This document shows, one piece after another, positions 8,355 through 16,483 of a stretch of DNA of 64,000 bases. The position numbers and the translations under genes are program-made. The notes under the pieces are model-generated. The model was given only the letters and a program-made list of their open reading frames with translations. It made no database searches and was not told the origin of the DNA. Every line of letters begins with the position of its first letter. Positions within the stretch are counted from its first letter, which is position 1. This DNA comes from an uncultured Collinsella sp. (GTDB lineage Bacteria; Actinomycetota; Coriobacteriia; Coriobacteriales; Coriobacteriaceae): positions 62,001 through 126,000 of the forward strand of contig CABUIE010000003.1 of the NCBI GenBank assembly GCA_902491565.1. Reading direction: 5' to 3'.

Positions 8355-9018
8355 AGTGCGCAAGGATCCAGCGTATGCCGCGGGCCATGCGCAGATCGGT
8401 TTGGGCAAAGTGGTTGCCGGGGTTGAGTTCCATCGTTGTTGGGATGCCGCGCTCGATGAGTAGCTCTTCCATTGCGCGCGTGTCGTCGAGTACGTGTCTC
8501 ATCATGCGGTTGGGTGTCTTGGTTTCTTTTTTGCCGAGTGACAGATAGACGGCTTGCGGGCTGCCGGCAAAAGGGGTCGTGTTGGCACGGTCGACAAAGT
8601 CGGGAAACCACAGCGACCCTGATGCGCTCGCCGCGCGGCCAAAGACATCGGTTTGCCAGAGAGCCCAAAGCGAAAAGAGGCCTGCCAGCGAGTAGCCGGC
8701 AATGCCGCGCCAGGTGGGCGGCTGAGGAAGCGACGACTCCACCTGAGGGATTATCCGATTCAGCAGCTCATCAAGAAAATCGGCAGCTTGGCCGCCGAAA
8801 GGCTCGGCATCGCGTACGGTCCCGTCGCATGCCCAGGGGCTCAGCTCGCGATTCCAATCGAGCCCGCCAATGGTGACGAGGGCGAATGGCGGACAGTCGA
8901 GCTCTAGGCAACACTTATAAACCTCGCTGCCGTCGCCCACGACCACAGGAAGGTAGATGACAGGCGCGCTTTCCGTATGATTCGAATAAACGGTTATCTG
9001 CTTTTGATGCGCTTCCAT
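8353..9018 (-). CDS. Alpha/beta-hydrolase, esterase D / IroE-Fes type
   Basis: A 221-residue putative esterase (PF00756-like). The nucleophile elbow GYSLAG (GxSxG) is near residues 108-113, and the catalytic His is probably in NPGNHF near 205. The protein has no signal peptide and is close to the small intracellular siderophore esterases in length. No siderophore synthesis or transport gene is nearby, so the true ester substrate is open. It is flanked by terminators on both sides and appears to be a single-gene unit. Confidence 0.8.
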   Translation of the reverse strand: MEAHQKQITVYSNHTESAPVIYLPVVVGDGSEVYKCCLELDCPPFALVTIGGLDWNRELSPWACDGTVRDAEPFGGQAADFLDELLNRIIPQVESSLPQPPTWRGIAGYSLAGLFSLWALWQTDVFGRAASASGSLWFPDFVDRANTTPFAGSPQAVYLSLGKKETKTPNRMMRHVLDDTRAMEELLIERGIPTTMELNPGNHFAQTDLRMARGIRWILAH

Positions 9019-9132
9019 GACGGGCTTCTCTCAGTGTTGTGATATCGGCAGCCCCAATTGTCGCACGCCAGCGTATGCCGGTTGGGCTAGACCAAAGACA
9101 ATCTCGTGCATCCCCTGCGGACTCATATGGAA

Positions 9133-9168
9133 AACGCCACCGCCGGAGGGGAGCTCGGCGGTGGCGTT
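9133..9168 (-). terminator. Intrinsic terminator of surface protein 1
   Basis: Perfect 13-base arms (9133-9145 and 9156-9168) with a ten-base loop are followed on the minus strand by TTTT. It lies between the surface-protein stop at 9226 and the esterase start at 9018. Confidence 0.85.
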
Positions 9169-9225
9169 GTTAAACGGTGCTGGGGCTCGGGGCCTTCGCG
9201 GGAGCTGCCATGTGCGCAGAGGCGT

Positions 9226-11007
9226 TTAAGAACGCTTACGGCTCGCCATGGTGCCTGCGGCGATAGCGGCTGTTCCCGCAAGGACGGTTGCCACGATGGC
9301 CGCACCCGAGGTGTCGCCGGTTGCCGCGAGCACGCCGGTAGTCTTGGCTTTCGTGGTTGAAGCCGCAACGGCCTTGGTCGGCTTTGAGCCCTCAGGCTTG
9401 GGGTTCTGTTTGGACTCCGCGGGCTTGCTTTCTGCGGGCTTGGTCTCGTCGGGCTTGGGGTCTTCCGGCTTGGCTACCTCGGGAGGTGCGATGGTCGTAC
9501 TTTTGGCGACTGCTTTGATATAGAGGGAGTCGACCGTGGCGTCGCCCGTGCCGATGGCCTGGCCTGCCTCGTAGATGCCGTCACGGAGCTTGCGATAGTC
9601 AATGACCTTGCCGCCTTCGGGCGTCTGGATGGCGGCGTTCTCAATCTTGATGGTGCCGATTGTCTTGCCGTCGGCGCTCATGGCACGGGCAAAGATTGCC
9701 GCTGTATCTCCTTCGGCCGTTACCTTGCTGCGGATGATCGAGATGACTGCGGGTGTGACGCCCTCGCTGGTCTGGGCGATGATGCCGATGTTCTCGCCTT
9801 GGGGTTCGCGCCTCGTCTCGCCATCTTGGTTTTCGCTGTAGGGGATGGGGCCGTCGCCGTTCTCGACATAGCGGGCTATGGCCTTGACAACGGAGTCGCT
9901 GATGTAGATGTGGCCGCCCTTCTCGTTGGGTCGATCGTTTCTGGTGGAGAATGCAGCCGAAACCTCGCCTTCCGCAAACGCGTCCACGGTGGAGCCGTTC
10001 TTGATGTCGATGTCGCCCCCGTCAGTGATGAGGGCGATGGCCTGGCCGCCGTTCGCGCTGGTACGGACCGTCACGGTCGCGTGATCGAGCGTAACGCCCT
10101 TGTGGGCATAGACGCCATATTCAACACCGCTTGCGTCAAGGGAGGCGTTCGTGACCGCGAGACTGCCCTCAGTGTCGACGGCAAGATATCCCTCGGCGTT
10201 TGCCTTGACCTGGCTGCCGTCCGAGATGTTGATATTGCCGCCGCTCCAAAGGGCCTCACCATCGGCTGAGCTTGCCTTGACCGTCCCACCACCCTTGATG
10301 GTGAGGTTCTTGTCGGCTCCAATACCCTTGTCCTTGGTAGCCCTGGCGGTGACGGCTCCGCTGTCGTCAATCGTGATATTGCCGTTTGCCCTGATGCCAT
10401 CCGATGCACCCGTGGCGTTGACGTTGCCCGAACCTTTGATAGCGAGATCACCTCCGGCATTGATGGCATCAAACTCAGTGCTCGTGGCGTAGACGGATCC
10501 GGCTCCGTCGATGTTGATATTACCCGTGGAGAGGATAGCGTCCTCAGTAGATGTCACGCTGAGCGTGCCGCCCTCGTCGCCTTGGATATTGAGCTCGGCA
10601 TTCTCGTTAGTGCCATGAGAAACGTTGATGCTTTCGATCAATTCGGCAGTGACGATGTTGGTTCCCGAGTAATTCACGTTGAGCTTGCCTGCGGCCTGGA
10701 TCTCGCCGCCGTTATAGTTGTTGAGCTTCAAGTCGTCGGCGCCGTCCCACGACCAGGTACCGGCCTCGTCGCTCGCCGCGGTGTTGTACTTGTTGCCGCC
10801 GACCTTGACCCATTCCGCTGCGAGCGAGACGCTCGGCATGAGCAGCGAGCTCACCGTGAGCGCGCACACGGCGCCCGCGACGATGCGGCGCGTCACGCGG
10901 CGCCAGCTGCCGTGCGCGAGTCCTATGCGACGGCGAACGTCGGGTTCGGCAACATGGGTTCCGGCGGTAGTGTCATTGCGTTTGGGGGTCGTGAACAAGG
11001 CTGCCAT
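9226..11007 (-). CDS. Cell-wall-anchored beta-helical surface protein, paralogue 1
   Basis: A 593-residue exported protein. Start ATG 11007 follows GGGAGCAACC. The N-terminus has an Arg-rich stretch followed by a hydrophobic segment ending SVSLAAEW, a long signal peptide. The body repeats short beta-strand units such as DGIRANGNITIDDSG and AIKGSGNVNATG, like the parallel beta-helix carbohydrate-binding Cthe_2159 family. A Pro/Lys/Glu-rich wall-spanning region follows, then LAATGD, a hydrophobic stretch and RKRS, a sortase signal with LAATG in place of LPXTG. It is a tandem paralogue of 11279-13063. A glycan-binding or adhesive role is inferred. Confidence 0.85.
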   Translation of the reverse strand: MAALFTTPKRNDTTAGTHVAEPDVRRRIGLAHGSWRRVTRRIVAGAVCALTVSSLLMPSVSLAAEWVKVGGNKYNTAASDEAGTWSWDGADDLKLNNYNGGEIQAAGKLNVNYSGTNIVTAELIESINVSHGTNENAELNIQGDEGGTLSVTSTEDAILSTGNINIDGAGSVYATSTEFDAINAGGDLAIKGSGNVNATGASDGIRANGNITIDDSGAVTARATKDKGIGADKNLTIKGGGTVKASSADGEALWSGGNINISDGSQVKANAEGYLAVDTEGSLAVTNASLDASGVEYGVYAHKGVTLDHATVTVRTSANGGQAIALITDGGDIDIKNGSTVDAFAEGEVSAAFSTRNDRPNEKGGHIYISDSVVKAIARYVENGDGPIPYSENQDGETRREPQGENIGIIAQTSEGVTPAVISIIRSKVTAEGDTAAIFARAMSADGKTIGTIKIENAAIQTPEGGKVIDYRKLRDGIYEAGQAIGTGDATVDSLYIKAVAKSTTIAPPEVAKPEDPKPDETKPAESKPAESKQNPKPEGSKPTKAVAASTTKAKTTGVLAATGDTSGAAIVATVLAGTAAIAAGTMASRKRS

Positions 11008-11155
11008 GGTTGCTCCCGTTCTCATAGGGCCTATACGACTAGATTCAGCGTATCTGCTGGATGTTGCCGGCGGTAGTGCCGTTTGGAGGGCAAAATGGCC
11101 AAAATGAGGGAGAAATAGGCCGCACGCCGGCGCAGGGACCGGCGCTAAAAGAAAA

Positions 11156-11182
11156 GCGCGGGGCCGCATGGCGACTCCGCGC
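11156..11182 (-). terminator. Duplicated copy of the permease terminator
   Basis: GCGCGGGG (11156-11163) and CTCCGCGC (11175-11182) form a stem followed on the minus strand by a TTTTCTTTT-like run. It is a diverged copy of the terminator at 13204-13241, carried along by the tandem duplication. It now probably ends transcription of surface protein 2. Confidence 0.75.
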
Positions 11183-11211
11183 TTTATTGTTCAGCTTTTG
11201 CAGCCTTGCCC

Positions 11212-11257
11212 TTACGCTACGAAGAAGTAGACGAGGAAGGCAAGGGCCGCGATCCAC
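11212..11257 (-). pseudogene. Remnant of purine permease C-terminus
   Basis: On the minus strand this 46-base stretch encodes WIAALAFLVYFFVA then a stop, the same as the last 14 residues of the permease at 13271-14581. It has no start or gene body. It marks where a tandem duplication of the surface-protein unit joined inside the permease gene. Confidence 0.85.
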
Positions 11258-11278
11258 CCGTCCCGTGCGAAAAAGTGT

Positions 11279-13063
11279 TTACGAGCGCTTGCGGCTCACC
11301 ACGGCGCCCGCGGCGATGGCGGCTGTTCCTGCAAGGGCGGCTGCCACGATGGCTGCGTTCGAGGCGTCGCCGGTTGCCGCGAGCTTGCCGGTGGTCTTGG
11401 CTCCCGTGGCTGCAACTGCAACGGTCTTGGTCGTCTTCGTGCCCTCGGACTTGGAACCCTCGGGCTTGGTCTCGCCGTGCTTCTCCTCGGGTTTGGTCTC
11501 CTCGGGAGGCATGATGACCGTGCTCTTGGCGACAGCTTCGTTATAGGGGGAGTCGATCGTGGTGTCGCCCGTGCCGATGGTTTGACCTGCCTCGTAGGAG
11601 ATGCTGGGGCCGTACTCTTCTTCGTAGCGATAGTTAATGATCTTGCCGCCTGCGGGCGTCTGGATGGGAGCGCCTTCGATCTCGATGGTGCCGATCGCCT
11701 TGCCATCCTCGCTTATGGCAAGAGCGAAGATTGCCGCCGTGTCTCCCTCGGCCGTGAGCTTGCTACGGACGATCGAGATACTCGCGGGCGCGATGCCCTC
11801 GTAGGTCTGGGCGAAGATACCGATGTTCAGACCCCTAGGCTCAGGGATGACCTGGCCGCTTTGGTCGTTGCTGTAGTGACCGGGGCCGTCGCTACCGGAC
11901 TCGACATAGCGGGCTATAGCCTTGACAACGGAGTCGCTGATGTAGATGTGTCCGCCAGCGACGTTTGGCTGGTGGTTTCTGGTAGAGATTGCAACCGAGA
12001 ATTTGCCTTCCGCGAACGCGTCCACGATGGAACCATTCTTGATGACGATGTCGTCCCCGTCAGTGATGAGGGCGATGGCCTGGCCGCCGCTCGCGCTTGT
12101 ACGGACCGTCACGGTCGCGTGATCGAGCGTAACGCCCTTGTAGGCATAGACACCATATTCAACACCGCTTGCGTCAAGGGAGGCGTTCGTGACCGCGAGA
12201 CTGCCCTCAGTGTCGACGGCAAGATCCTCCTCGGAGTTTGCCTTAACCTGGCTGCCGCCTGAGATGTTGATGCCGTCTTCAGCCCAAATCGCTGCTTCTT
12301 CTATAGAGCTTGCCTCTACCTTGCCGCTGCCTTTGATGATCAGGTCACTGCCCGCGGCGATGCCATAGCCTTCGCCTCCTTTAGCGATCACGGTGCCAGA
12401 GGAATCGATGGTGGTCTTGCCCTTGGATTGGATACCTTCGGTACCGCCCGTTGCATTCACGGTGCCCGAGCCCGTGATAGAGAGGTCGCCCTTTGCCTCA
12501 ATTCCGTCGGAAGTAGTGCTTGTGGTGTTCACGGTGCCTGGGCCAGAAATGGAGAGGTCGCCTGTGGATTTAATTGCATCGGCCTCGGCTGTCACATTGA
12601 GCTCATCCGTGCTATTCGAGCTCGTTATGTTCAACTCTGCTTTCTGGCTAGTGCCATCCTGCGTCTTGATGGCGGCTCCGGTGTAATCGGGCTCGGTTTT
12701 CACGGTGTTCTTGCCCTCGTAGGCAATGTTGAGCTTGCCCTCGGCCTCGATTGCACCGCCGTTATAGCCGTTGAGCTTCATGTCGTCGGCGCCGTCCCAG
12801 CTCCAGGTGCCAGCCTCGTCACCCGCCGCGGTGCCAGCGTCATACCGGCTGCCGCCGACGTCCACCCACTCGGCCGCGAGCGAGACGCTCGGCATGAGCA
12901 GCGAGCTCACCGTAAGCGCGCATACGGCGCCTACAACGATGCGGCGTGTCACGCGGCGCCAGCTTCCGTGTGCGAGCAGCGTGCGACGACGCACGTCGGG
13001 CTCGACAAAATGGGCTCCAGAGGTTTTGTCATTGCGCTTGGGGGTCGTGAACAAGGCGGCCAT
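11279..13063 (-). CDS. Cell-wall-anchored beta-helical surface protein, paralogue 2
   Basis: A 594-residue paralogue of the protein at 9226-11007, with the same start context (ATG 13063 after GGGAGTAACC), same MAALFTTPKRND N-terminus, same signal peptide ending SLAAEW and same LAATGD-hydrophobic-RKRS anchor. The middle is more diverged, for example GIEAKGDLSITGSGTVNATG against GIRANGNITIDDSG. The region around LAVTNASLDASGVEYGVYA is nearly identical. The conserved spacing and flanking sequence show recent tandem duplication. Differences cluster in the beta-helix repeats, suggesting ligand or antigenic divergence. Function inferred as in paralogue 1. Confidence 0.85.
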   Translation of the reverse strand: MAALFTTPKRNDKTSGAHFVEPDVRRRTLLAHGSWRRVTRRIVVGAVCALTVSSLLMPSVSLAAEWVDVGGSRYDAGTAAGDEAGTWSWDGADDMKLNGYNGGAIEAEGKLNIAYEGKNTVKTEPDYTGAAIKTQDGTSQKAELNITSSNSTDELNVTAEADAIKSTGDLSISGPGTVNTTSTTSDGIEAKGDLSITGSGTVNATGGTEGIQSKGKTTIDSSGTVIAKGGEGYGIAAGSDLIIKGSGKVEASSIEEAAIWAEDGINISGGSQVKANSEEDLAVDTEGSLAVTNASLDASGVEYGVYAYKGVTLDHATVTVRTSASGGQAIALITDGDDIVIKNGSIVDAFAEGKFSVAISTRNHQPNVAGGHIYISDSVVKAIARYVESGSDGPGHYSNDQSGQVIPEPRGLNIGIFAQTYEGIAPASISIVRSKLTAEGDTAAIFALAISEDGKAIGTIEIEGAPIQTPAGGKIINYRYEEEYGPSISYEAGQTIGTGDTTIDSPYNEAVAKSTVIMPPEETKPEEKHGETKPEGSKSEGTKTTKTVAVAATGAKTTGKLAATGDASNAAIVAAALAGTAAIAAGAVVSRKRS

Positions 13064-13203
13064 GGTTACTCCCATCCTCATAGGGCCTATGCGATTACGC
13101 CCAGCATATCTGCAGGATGTAACCGGCGGTAGTGCCGTTTGGAGGGCAAAATGTCCAAAACTTGGGAAGCAATACATCGCGCGTCCGTGCGTTGCCTGGC
13201 TTT

Positions 13204-13241
13204 AAAAGAAAAGCGCGGAGCCGCTCGATGCGACTCCGCGC
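13204..13241 (-). terminator. Intrinsic terminator of purine permease
   Basis: GCGCGGAG (13213-13220) and CTCCGCGC (13234-13241) form an 8-base stem. On the minus strand the stem is followed by TTTTCTTTT. It lies 30 bases after the permease stop codon. Confidence 0.85.
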
Positions 13242-13270
13242 CTTGGTGTTCTGCTTTGGCAGCTTTGCCG

Positions 13271-14581
13271 CTACGCTACAAAGAAGTAGACGAGGAAGGC
13301 GAGGGCTGCGATCCACATGAGCGGCTTGATCTTGGAGGCCTCGCCCTTAAAGAGCGCGACGATCACGTAGGCGATAAAGCCCAGGCCAATGCCGGCAGAG
13401 ATGGAGTAGGTGAAGGGCACGCCGGCGACAATCATGAACGCCGGGAAGCCCTGCGACACGTCGGACCAGTCGATCTCGGAGGCCTCGCTCATCATGAGGT
13501 AGCCGACATAGACCAGGGCACCGCAGGTGGCGGCGCTGGAAACGATGGTGACGATGGGGGAGAAGAACGCGGCGAGAATGAACAGCACGCCGGTGGTGAC
13601 GGAGGTGAGGCCCGTGCGGCCACCGTCGGCGGCGCCGGAAGTGGACTCGACGAAGGTGGTGATGGAGGAGACGCCCATGAAACCGCCCACAGCAGCGGCG
13701 GCGGAGTCGACGATCAAGATCTCCTTGATATTCTCGACGTTGCCGTCGTCGGTGAGGAACTCGCCCTGCTTGGCCACGGCCATCGCGGTGCCCATGGTGT
13801 CGAAGAAGTCACTCATGAGCAGCGAGAACGAGATGACGAGGAGCGCGGGGTCGGTAAGGACCTTGACGATGGCGGGCACGCCGCCGGCGTCGGCGATAGG
13901 GCCACCGATGCTCGAGAAGTCGAGCGGGGCGATGATGCCGGTCGGAGCCTGGGTCACACCTAGGGGGATACCGGCGATGACGGCGACGACGATGCCGATG
14001 AGCAGCGAGCCGGGGACGTTGCGGCAGGCGAGGGCGACCGTCACCAGGATGGAGATGATGCCGACGATGAAGGTGGGGGAGGTGATGTCGCCCAGACCGA
14101 CGAGTGTACCGGCGCCAGCGGTGATAATGCCGGCATCGCACAGGCCAATCATGGCGATGAACAGGCCCAGACCCACCGAGATGGCGTGACGCAGGACAAC
14201 CGGGATGGCGTCCATGATGGCCTCGCGCAGGCCACAAAGCACGAGCAGCAAGATGACGACGCCCTCAAGGAAGATGACGCTCATGGCCACGTGCCAGTCA
14301 CCGCCGGAGACGGTGGTGGTGATTCCGGCGATCATCGCGTTGACGCCTAAGCCCGACGCGCAGGCGAGCGGGCGGTTGGCGAAGATGCCCATGCAGATGG
14401 TCATGATGCCGGCGCCCAGGCAGGTGGCGCAGGCGAGCGCTCCCGCATCGATGCCAGCGCCCGAGAGCACCGCGGGGTTGACGGCGATGATGTAGGCCAT
14501 CGCCAGGAATGTTGTCAGTCCAGCGCGAAGTTCGGTCCCGATTGTGGACTTGCGCTCACTGACGTGAAATAGTTCGTCCAT
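13271..14581 (-). CDS. Guanine/hypoxanthine permease, NCS2 AzgA/PbuG type
   Basis: A 436-residue membrane transporter of the AzgA/PbuG branch of NCS2, expected to import guanine, hypoxanthine or adenine with protons. Start ATG 14581 follows AAGGAAAGGG. The signature helix LGVNAMIAG is near residue 85. The second signature, GVSSITTFVESTSGAADGGR, is near residue 305. Together these define the substrate site. Many hydrophobic helices cover the rest. Its final 14 codons were copied downstream by the surface-gene duplication. A purine riboswitch upstream is not evident. Confidence 0.92.
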   Translation of the reverse strand: MDELFHVSERKSTIGTELRAGLTTFLAMAYIIAVNPAVLSGAGIDAGALACATCLGAGIMTICMGIFANRPLACASGLGVNAMIAGITTTVSGGDWHVAMSVIFLEGVVILLLVLCGLREAIMDAIPVVLRHAISVGLGLFIAMIGLCDAGIITAGAGTLVGLGDITSPTFIVGIISILVTVALACRNVPGSLLIGIVVAVIAGIPLGVTQAPTGIIAPLDFSSIGGPIADAGGVPAIVKVLTDPALLVISFSLLMSDFFDTMGTAMAVAKQGEFLTDDGNVENIKEILIVDSAAAAVGGFMGVSSITTFVESTSGAADGGRTGLTSVTTGVLFILAAFFSPIVTIVSSAATCGALVYVGYLMMSEASEIDWSDVSQGFPAFMIVAGVPFTYSISAGIGLGFIAYVIVALFKGEASKIKPLMWIAALAFLVYFFVA

Positions 14582-14774
14582 GCATACCCTTTCCTTGTTC
14601 GGCCCCGAGTTTAGGCCGATTGACACGAACGCTCCCACTATAGCCCCTTTACGACGCTGTTGTTCCTCGCATGTTGATGTTCGGCGCTTTGTAGCAGACG
14701 GACGGTATTTTTCGCATGAAAATGTGTGGGTACCGTATACTTAAGCGGTTACAACGACCCCTATGGAGGAACGT

Positions 14775-15194
14775 ATGATTAAAGAGCTTTGCCACGACGA
14801 GGCTATCCTGTCCCAGCGTTGCGAGGTTGCGACCGTCGAGGACGAGTCGGTTGCTCAGGATCTGATCGATACCATCAAGTCGCTCGACGATGCCGGCTGC
14901 CTTGCCGCTAACCAGATTGGCGTTACCAAGAAGGTTTGCGTCTACCTGGACGATGCCGGCGAGCCCCACGTGCTCTACAACCCCCGTCTGGTGTTTGGCC
15001 TGGGCGCCAGCAAGATGGAGGAGAGCTGCCTGACGCACGAGGGGGTCACCAAGTCCACGCGCTATATCAAGTGCAAGGTTGCCTTTGATCAGATTGTCGA
15101 CGGCAAGATGAAGGAGTGCCGCCGCGACTACGCGGGCTTTGAGGCGCAGATGATCCAGCATATGATCGATCACTGTCTTGGAAAGTTGGTCTAA
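14775..15194 (+). CDS. Peptide deformylase-like protein with altered active site
   Basis: A 139-residue protein with the peptide deformylase fold. Start ATG 14775 follows GGAGGAACGT. Motif 1 is GCLAANQIGV, motif 2 ESCLTHEG with the metal-ligand Cys, and motif 3 QHMIDH. In active deformylases motif 3 is HEXXH, whose Glu is the general base; here that Glu is Met while both His ligands remain. Motif 2 also has ESCLT where EGCLS is usual. Metal binding may persist, but normal deformylation is doubtful. A second deformylase with intact HEIDH is at 28835-29245. Alternatives are an unusual deformylase or a regulator of nascent chains. Confidence 0.8.
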   Translation: MIKELCHDEAILSQRCEVATVEDESVAQDLIDTIKSLDDAGCLAANQIGVTKKVCVYLDDAGEPHVLYNPRLVFGLGASKMEESCLTHEGVTKSTRYIKCKVAFDQIVDGKMKECRRDYAGFEAQMIQHMIDHCLGKLV

Positions 15195-15295
15195 GGGGAC
15201 CAAAGCACCGCACCTTGCCGCTCAATCGTCGCTCGCGTACCTTAAGCACGCTTCGCTCCTCTTTCGTGGCAATCTGCGGCACTTTGACCCCTTAG
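15191..15295. repeat. 105-bp palindromic element overlapping the deformylase stop
   Basis: The ends are CTAAGGGGACCAAAGCACCG and, inverted, CGGCACTTTGACCCCTTAG, giving terminal inverted repeats of about 21 bases with a few mismatches. The TAA of the deformylase-like gene lies inside the left end. The interior has no ORF. It looks like a small mobile or structured repeat inserted at a gene's 3' end. Confidence 0.6.
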
Positions 15296-15338
15296 ACGAC
15301 CTGCGGGGTTAACTTGGTTGAGTTTATCCTGCTTGAAT

Positions 15339-15375
15339 AGCCCGGGCATGACATTGTTGTCATGTCCGGGCTTTT
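15339..15375 (+). terminator. Intrinsic terminator
   Basis: AGCCCGGGCATGACA and TGTCATGTCCGGGCT form a 15-base stem with one wobble and a four-base loop, followed by TTTGTGTTT. It should end transcripts leaving the deformylase-like gene, upstream of the bile salt hydrolase. Confidence 0.85.
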
Positions 15376-15438
15376 GTGTTTAGCGCCTTTTTGTTTGGAG
15401 ACAATGAAATTAGCAAGAACGTAAAGCTAGGAGGCGCT

Positions 15439-16404
15439 ATGTGTACGAGTATTCGATTTACCGATAATTCTGGCCACATGTATCTGGGCCGCAATCTCGA
15501 CTGGAGCTTTGACTACGGCCAACAGGTTCGCGTGATGCCGCGCGGGTTTCACATTCCGTATTCGTTTATCGACGATGCGTCGGCGGCACACGCGGTGATC
15601 GGTATGTGCATCGATTACAAGAACTATCCCATGTTTTTCGATTGCGGTAACGATGCGGGCCTCGCCGTGGCGGGTCTCAATTTCCCGGGTTATGCCGAGT
15701 ATGCCGAGGACCCTGTCGACGGCAAGACCAATATCGCGGCCTATGAGTTCCCCCTGTGGGTGGCAGCGACGTTCTCGACGGTCGATGAGGTCGAGGCCGC
15801 GCTGCGCGACACGGTGATTGTCGCCAAATCTGCCGGAGAGGGGCTGGGCGTGTCGCTGCTCCATTGGATTATCGGCGACAGCCAGCGCAGCATCGTGGTC
15901 GAGATGATGGCTGACGGGCTGCATGTATACGACGATCCGGTCGACACCCTTGCCAACCAGCCGACCTTCCCGTGGCACATGGAAAACCTCCGCACCTATA
16001 TCACCGCCACAAGCGATTTTCCGCAGACGGCGACATGGCGTGGCGCCGAGCTCAAGCCCTATGGAGCCGGTGCCGGCATGCGCGGCATTCCGGGCGATTG
16101 CTATTCGCCGAGCCGTTTTGTAAAGGCGGCGTACCTCAATGCCAATTACCCGCAAAAGGAGAGCGAGACCGAAAACGTCGTTCGCATGTTCCGCTCGCTC
16201 GAGGGCGTGGTGATGATCGAGGGGGCGTCCAGGATGGGCGATGGCAAGTTCGAGAAGACTATCTACACCGGATGCTTTAGCGCGCGCACGGGCAATTATT
16301 ACTACGCGATGTATGGGGATCCGTCGATTCGCTACGTGAGCCTGATGGATGCCGAGGGCGCGAGCCCCGATAGGCTCGTGGTTCCCGAGCCGCGTCGTTC
16401 GTAG
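15439..16404 (+). CDS. Choloylglycine hydrolase family, probable bile salt hydrolase
   Basis: A 321-residue Ntn-hydrolase that would cleave the amide bond of glycine- or taurine-conjugated bile acids. Start ATG 15439 follows GGAGGCGCT and gives MCTSIRF, so Cys2 becomes the N-terminal nucleophile once Met is removed. Other family residues are visible: the Arg and Asp of GRNLDW near 18-22, the Asn of AGLNFPG near 80, the Asn of LANQPTFPWHMENL near 172, and the Arg in SPSRF near 225. Length fits bacterial bile salt hydrolases rather than longer penicillin V acylases. No signal peptide. The enzyme suits a gut commensal. Penicillin V acylase activity is an alternative. Confidence 0.9.
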   Translation: MCTSIRFTDNSGHMYLGRNLDWSFDYGQQVRVMPRGFHIPYSFIDDASAAHAVIGMCIDYKNYPMFFDCGNDAGLAVAGLNFPGYAEYAEDPVDGKTNIAAYEFPLWVAATFSTVDEVEAALRDTVIVAKSAGEGLGVSLLHWIIGDSQRSIVVEMMADGLHVYDDPVDTLANQPTFPWHMENLRTYITATSDFPQTATWRGAELKPYGAGAGMRGIPGDCYSPSRFVKAAYLNANYPQKESETENVVRMFRSLEGVVMIEGASRMGDGKFEKTIYTGCFSARTGNYYYAMYGDPSIRYVSLMDAEGASPDRLVVPEPRRS

Positions 16405-16427
16405 CCGATGGCTTTACCGCAATGCAA

Positions 16428-16463
16428 AGCGGCCCTGCATCTCCCGTGAGGTGCAGGGCCGCT
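16428..16463. terminator. Bidirectional hairpin between convergent genes
   Basis: AGCGGCCCTGCA and its complement, extended by CTC/GAG, form a stem of about 16 pairs between the bile salt hydrolase and kup stop codons. T runs are weak on both sides. Confidence 0.7.
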
Positions 16464-16483
16464 GTCGTTGATTTGTGACGTCG

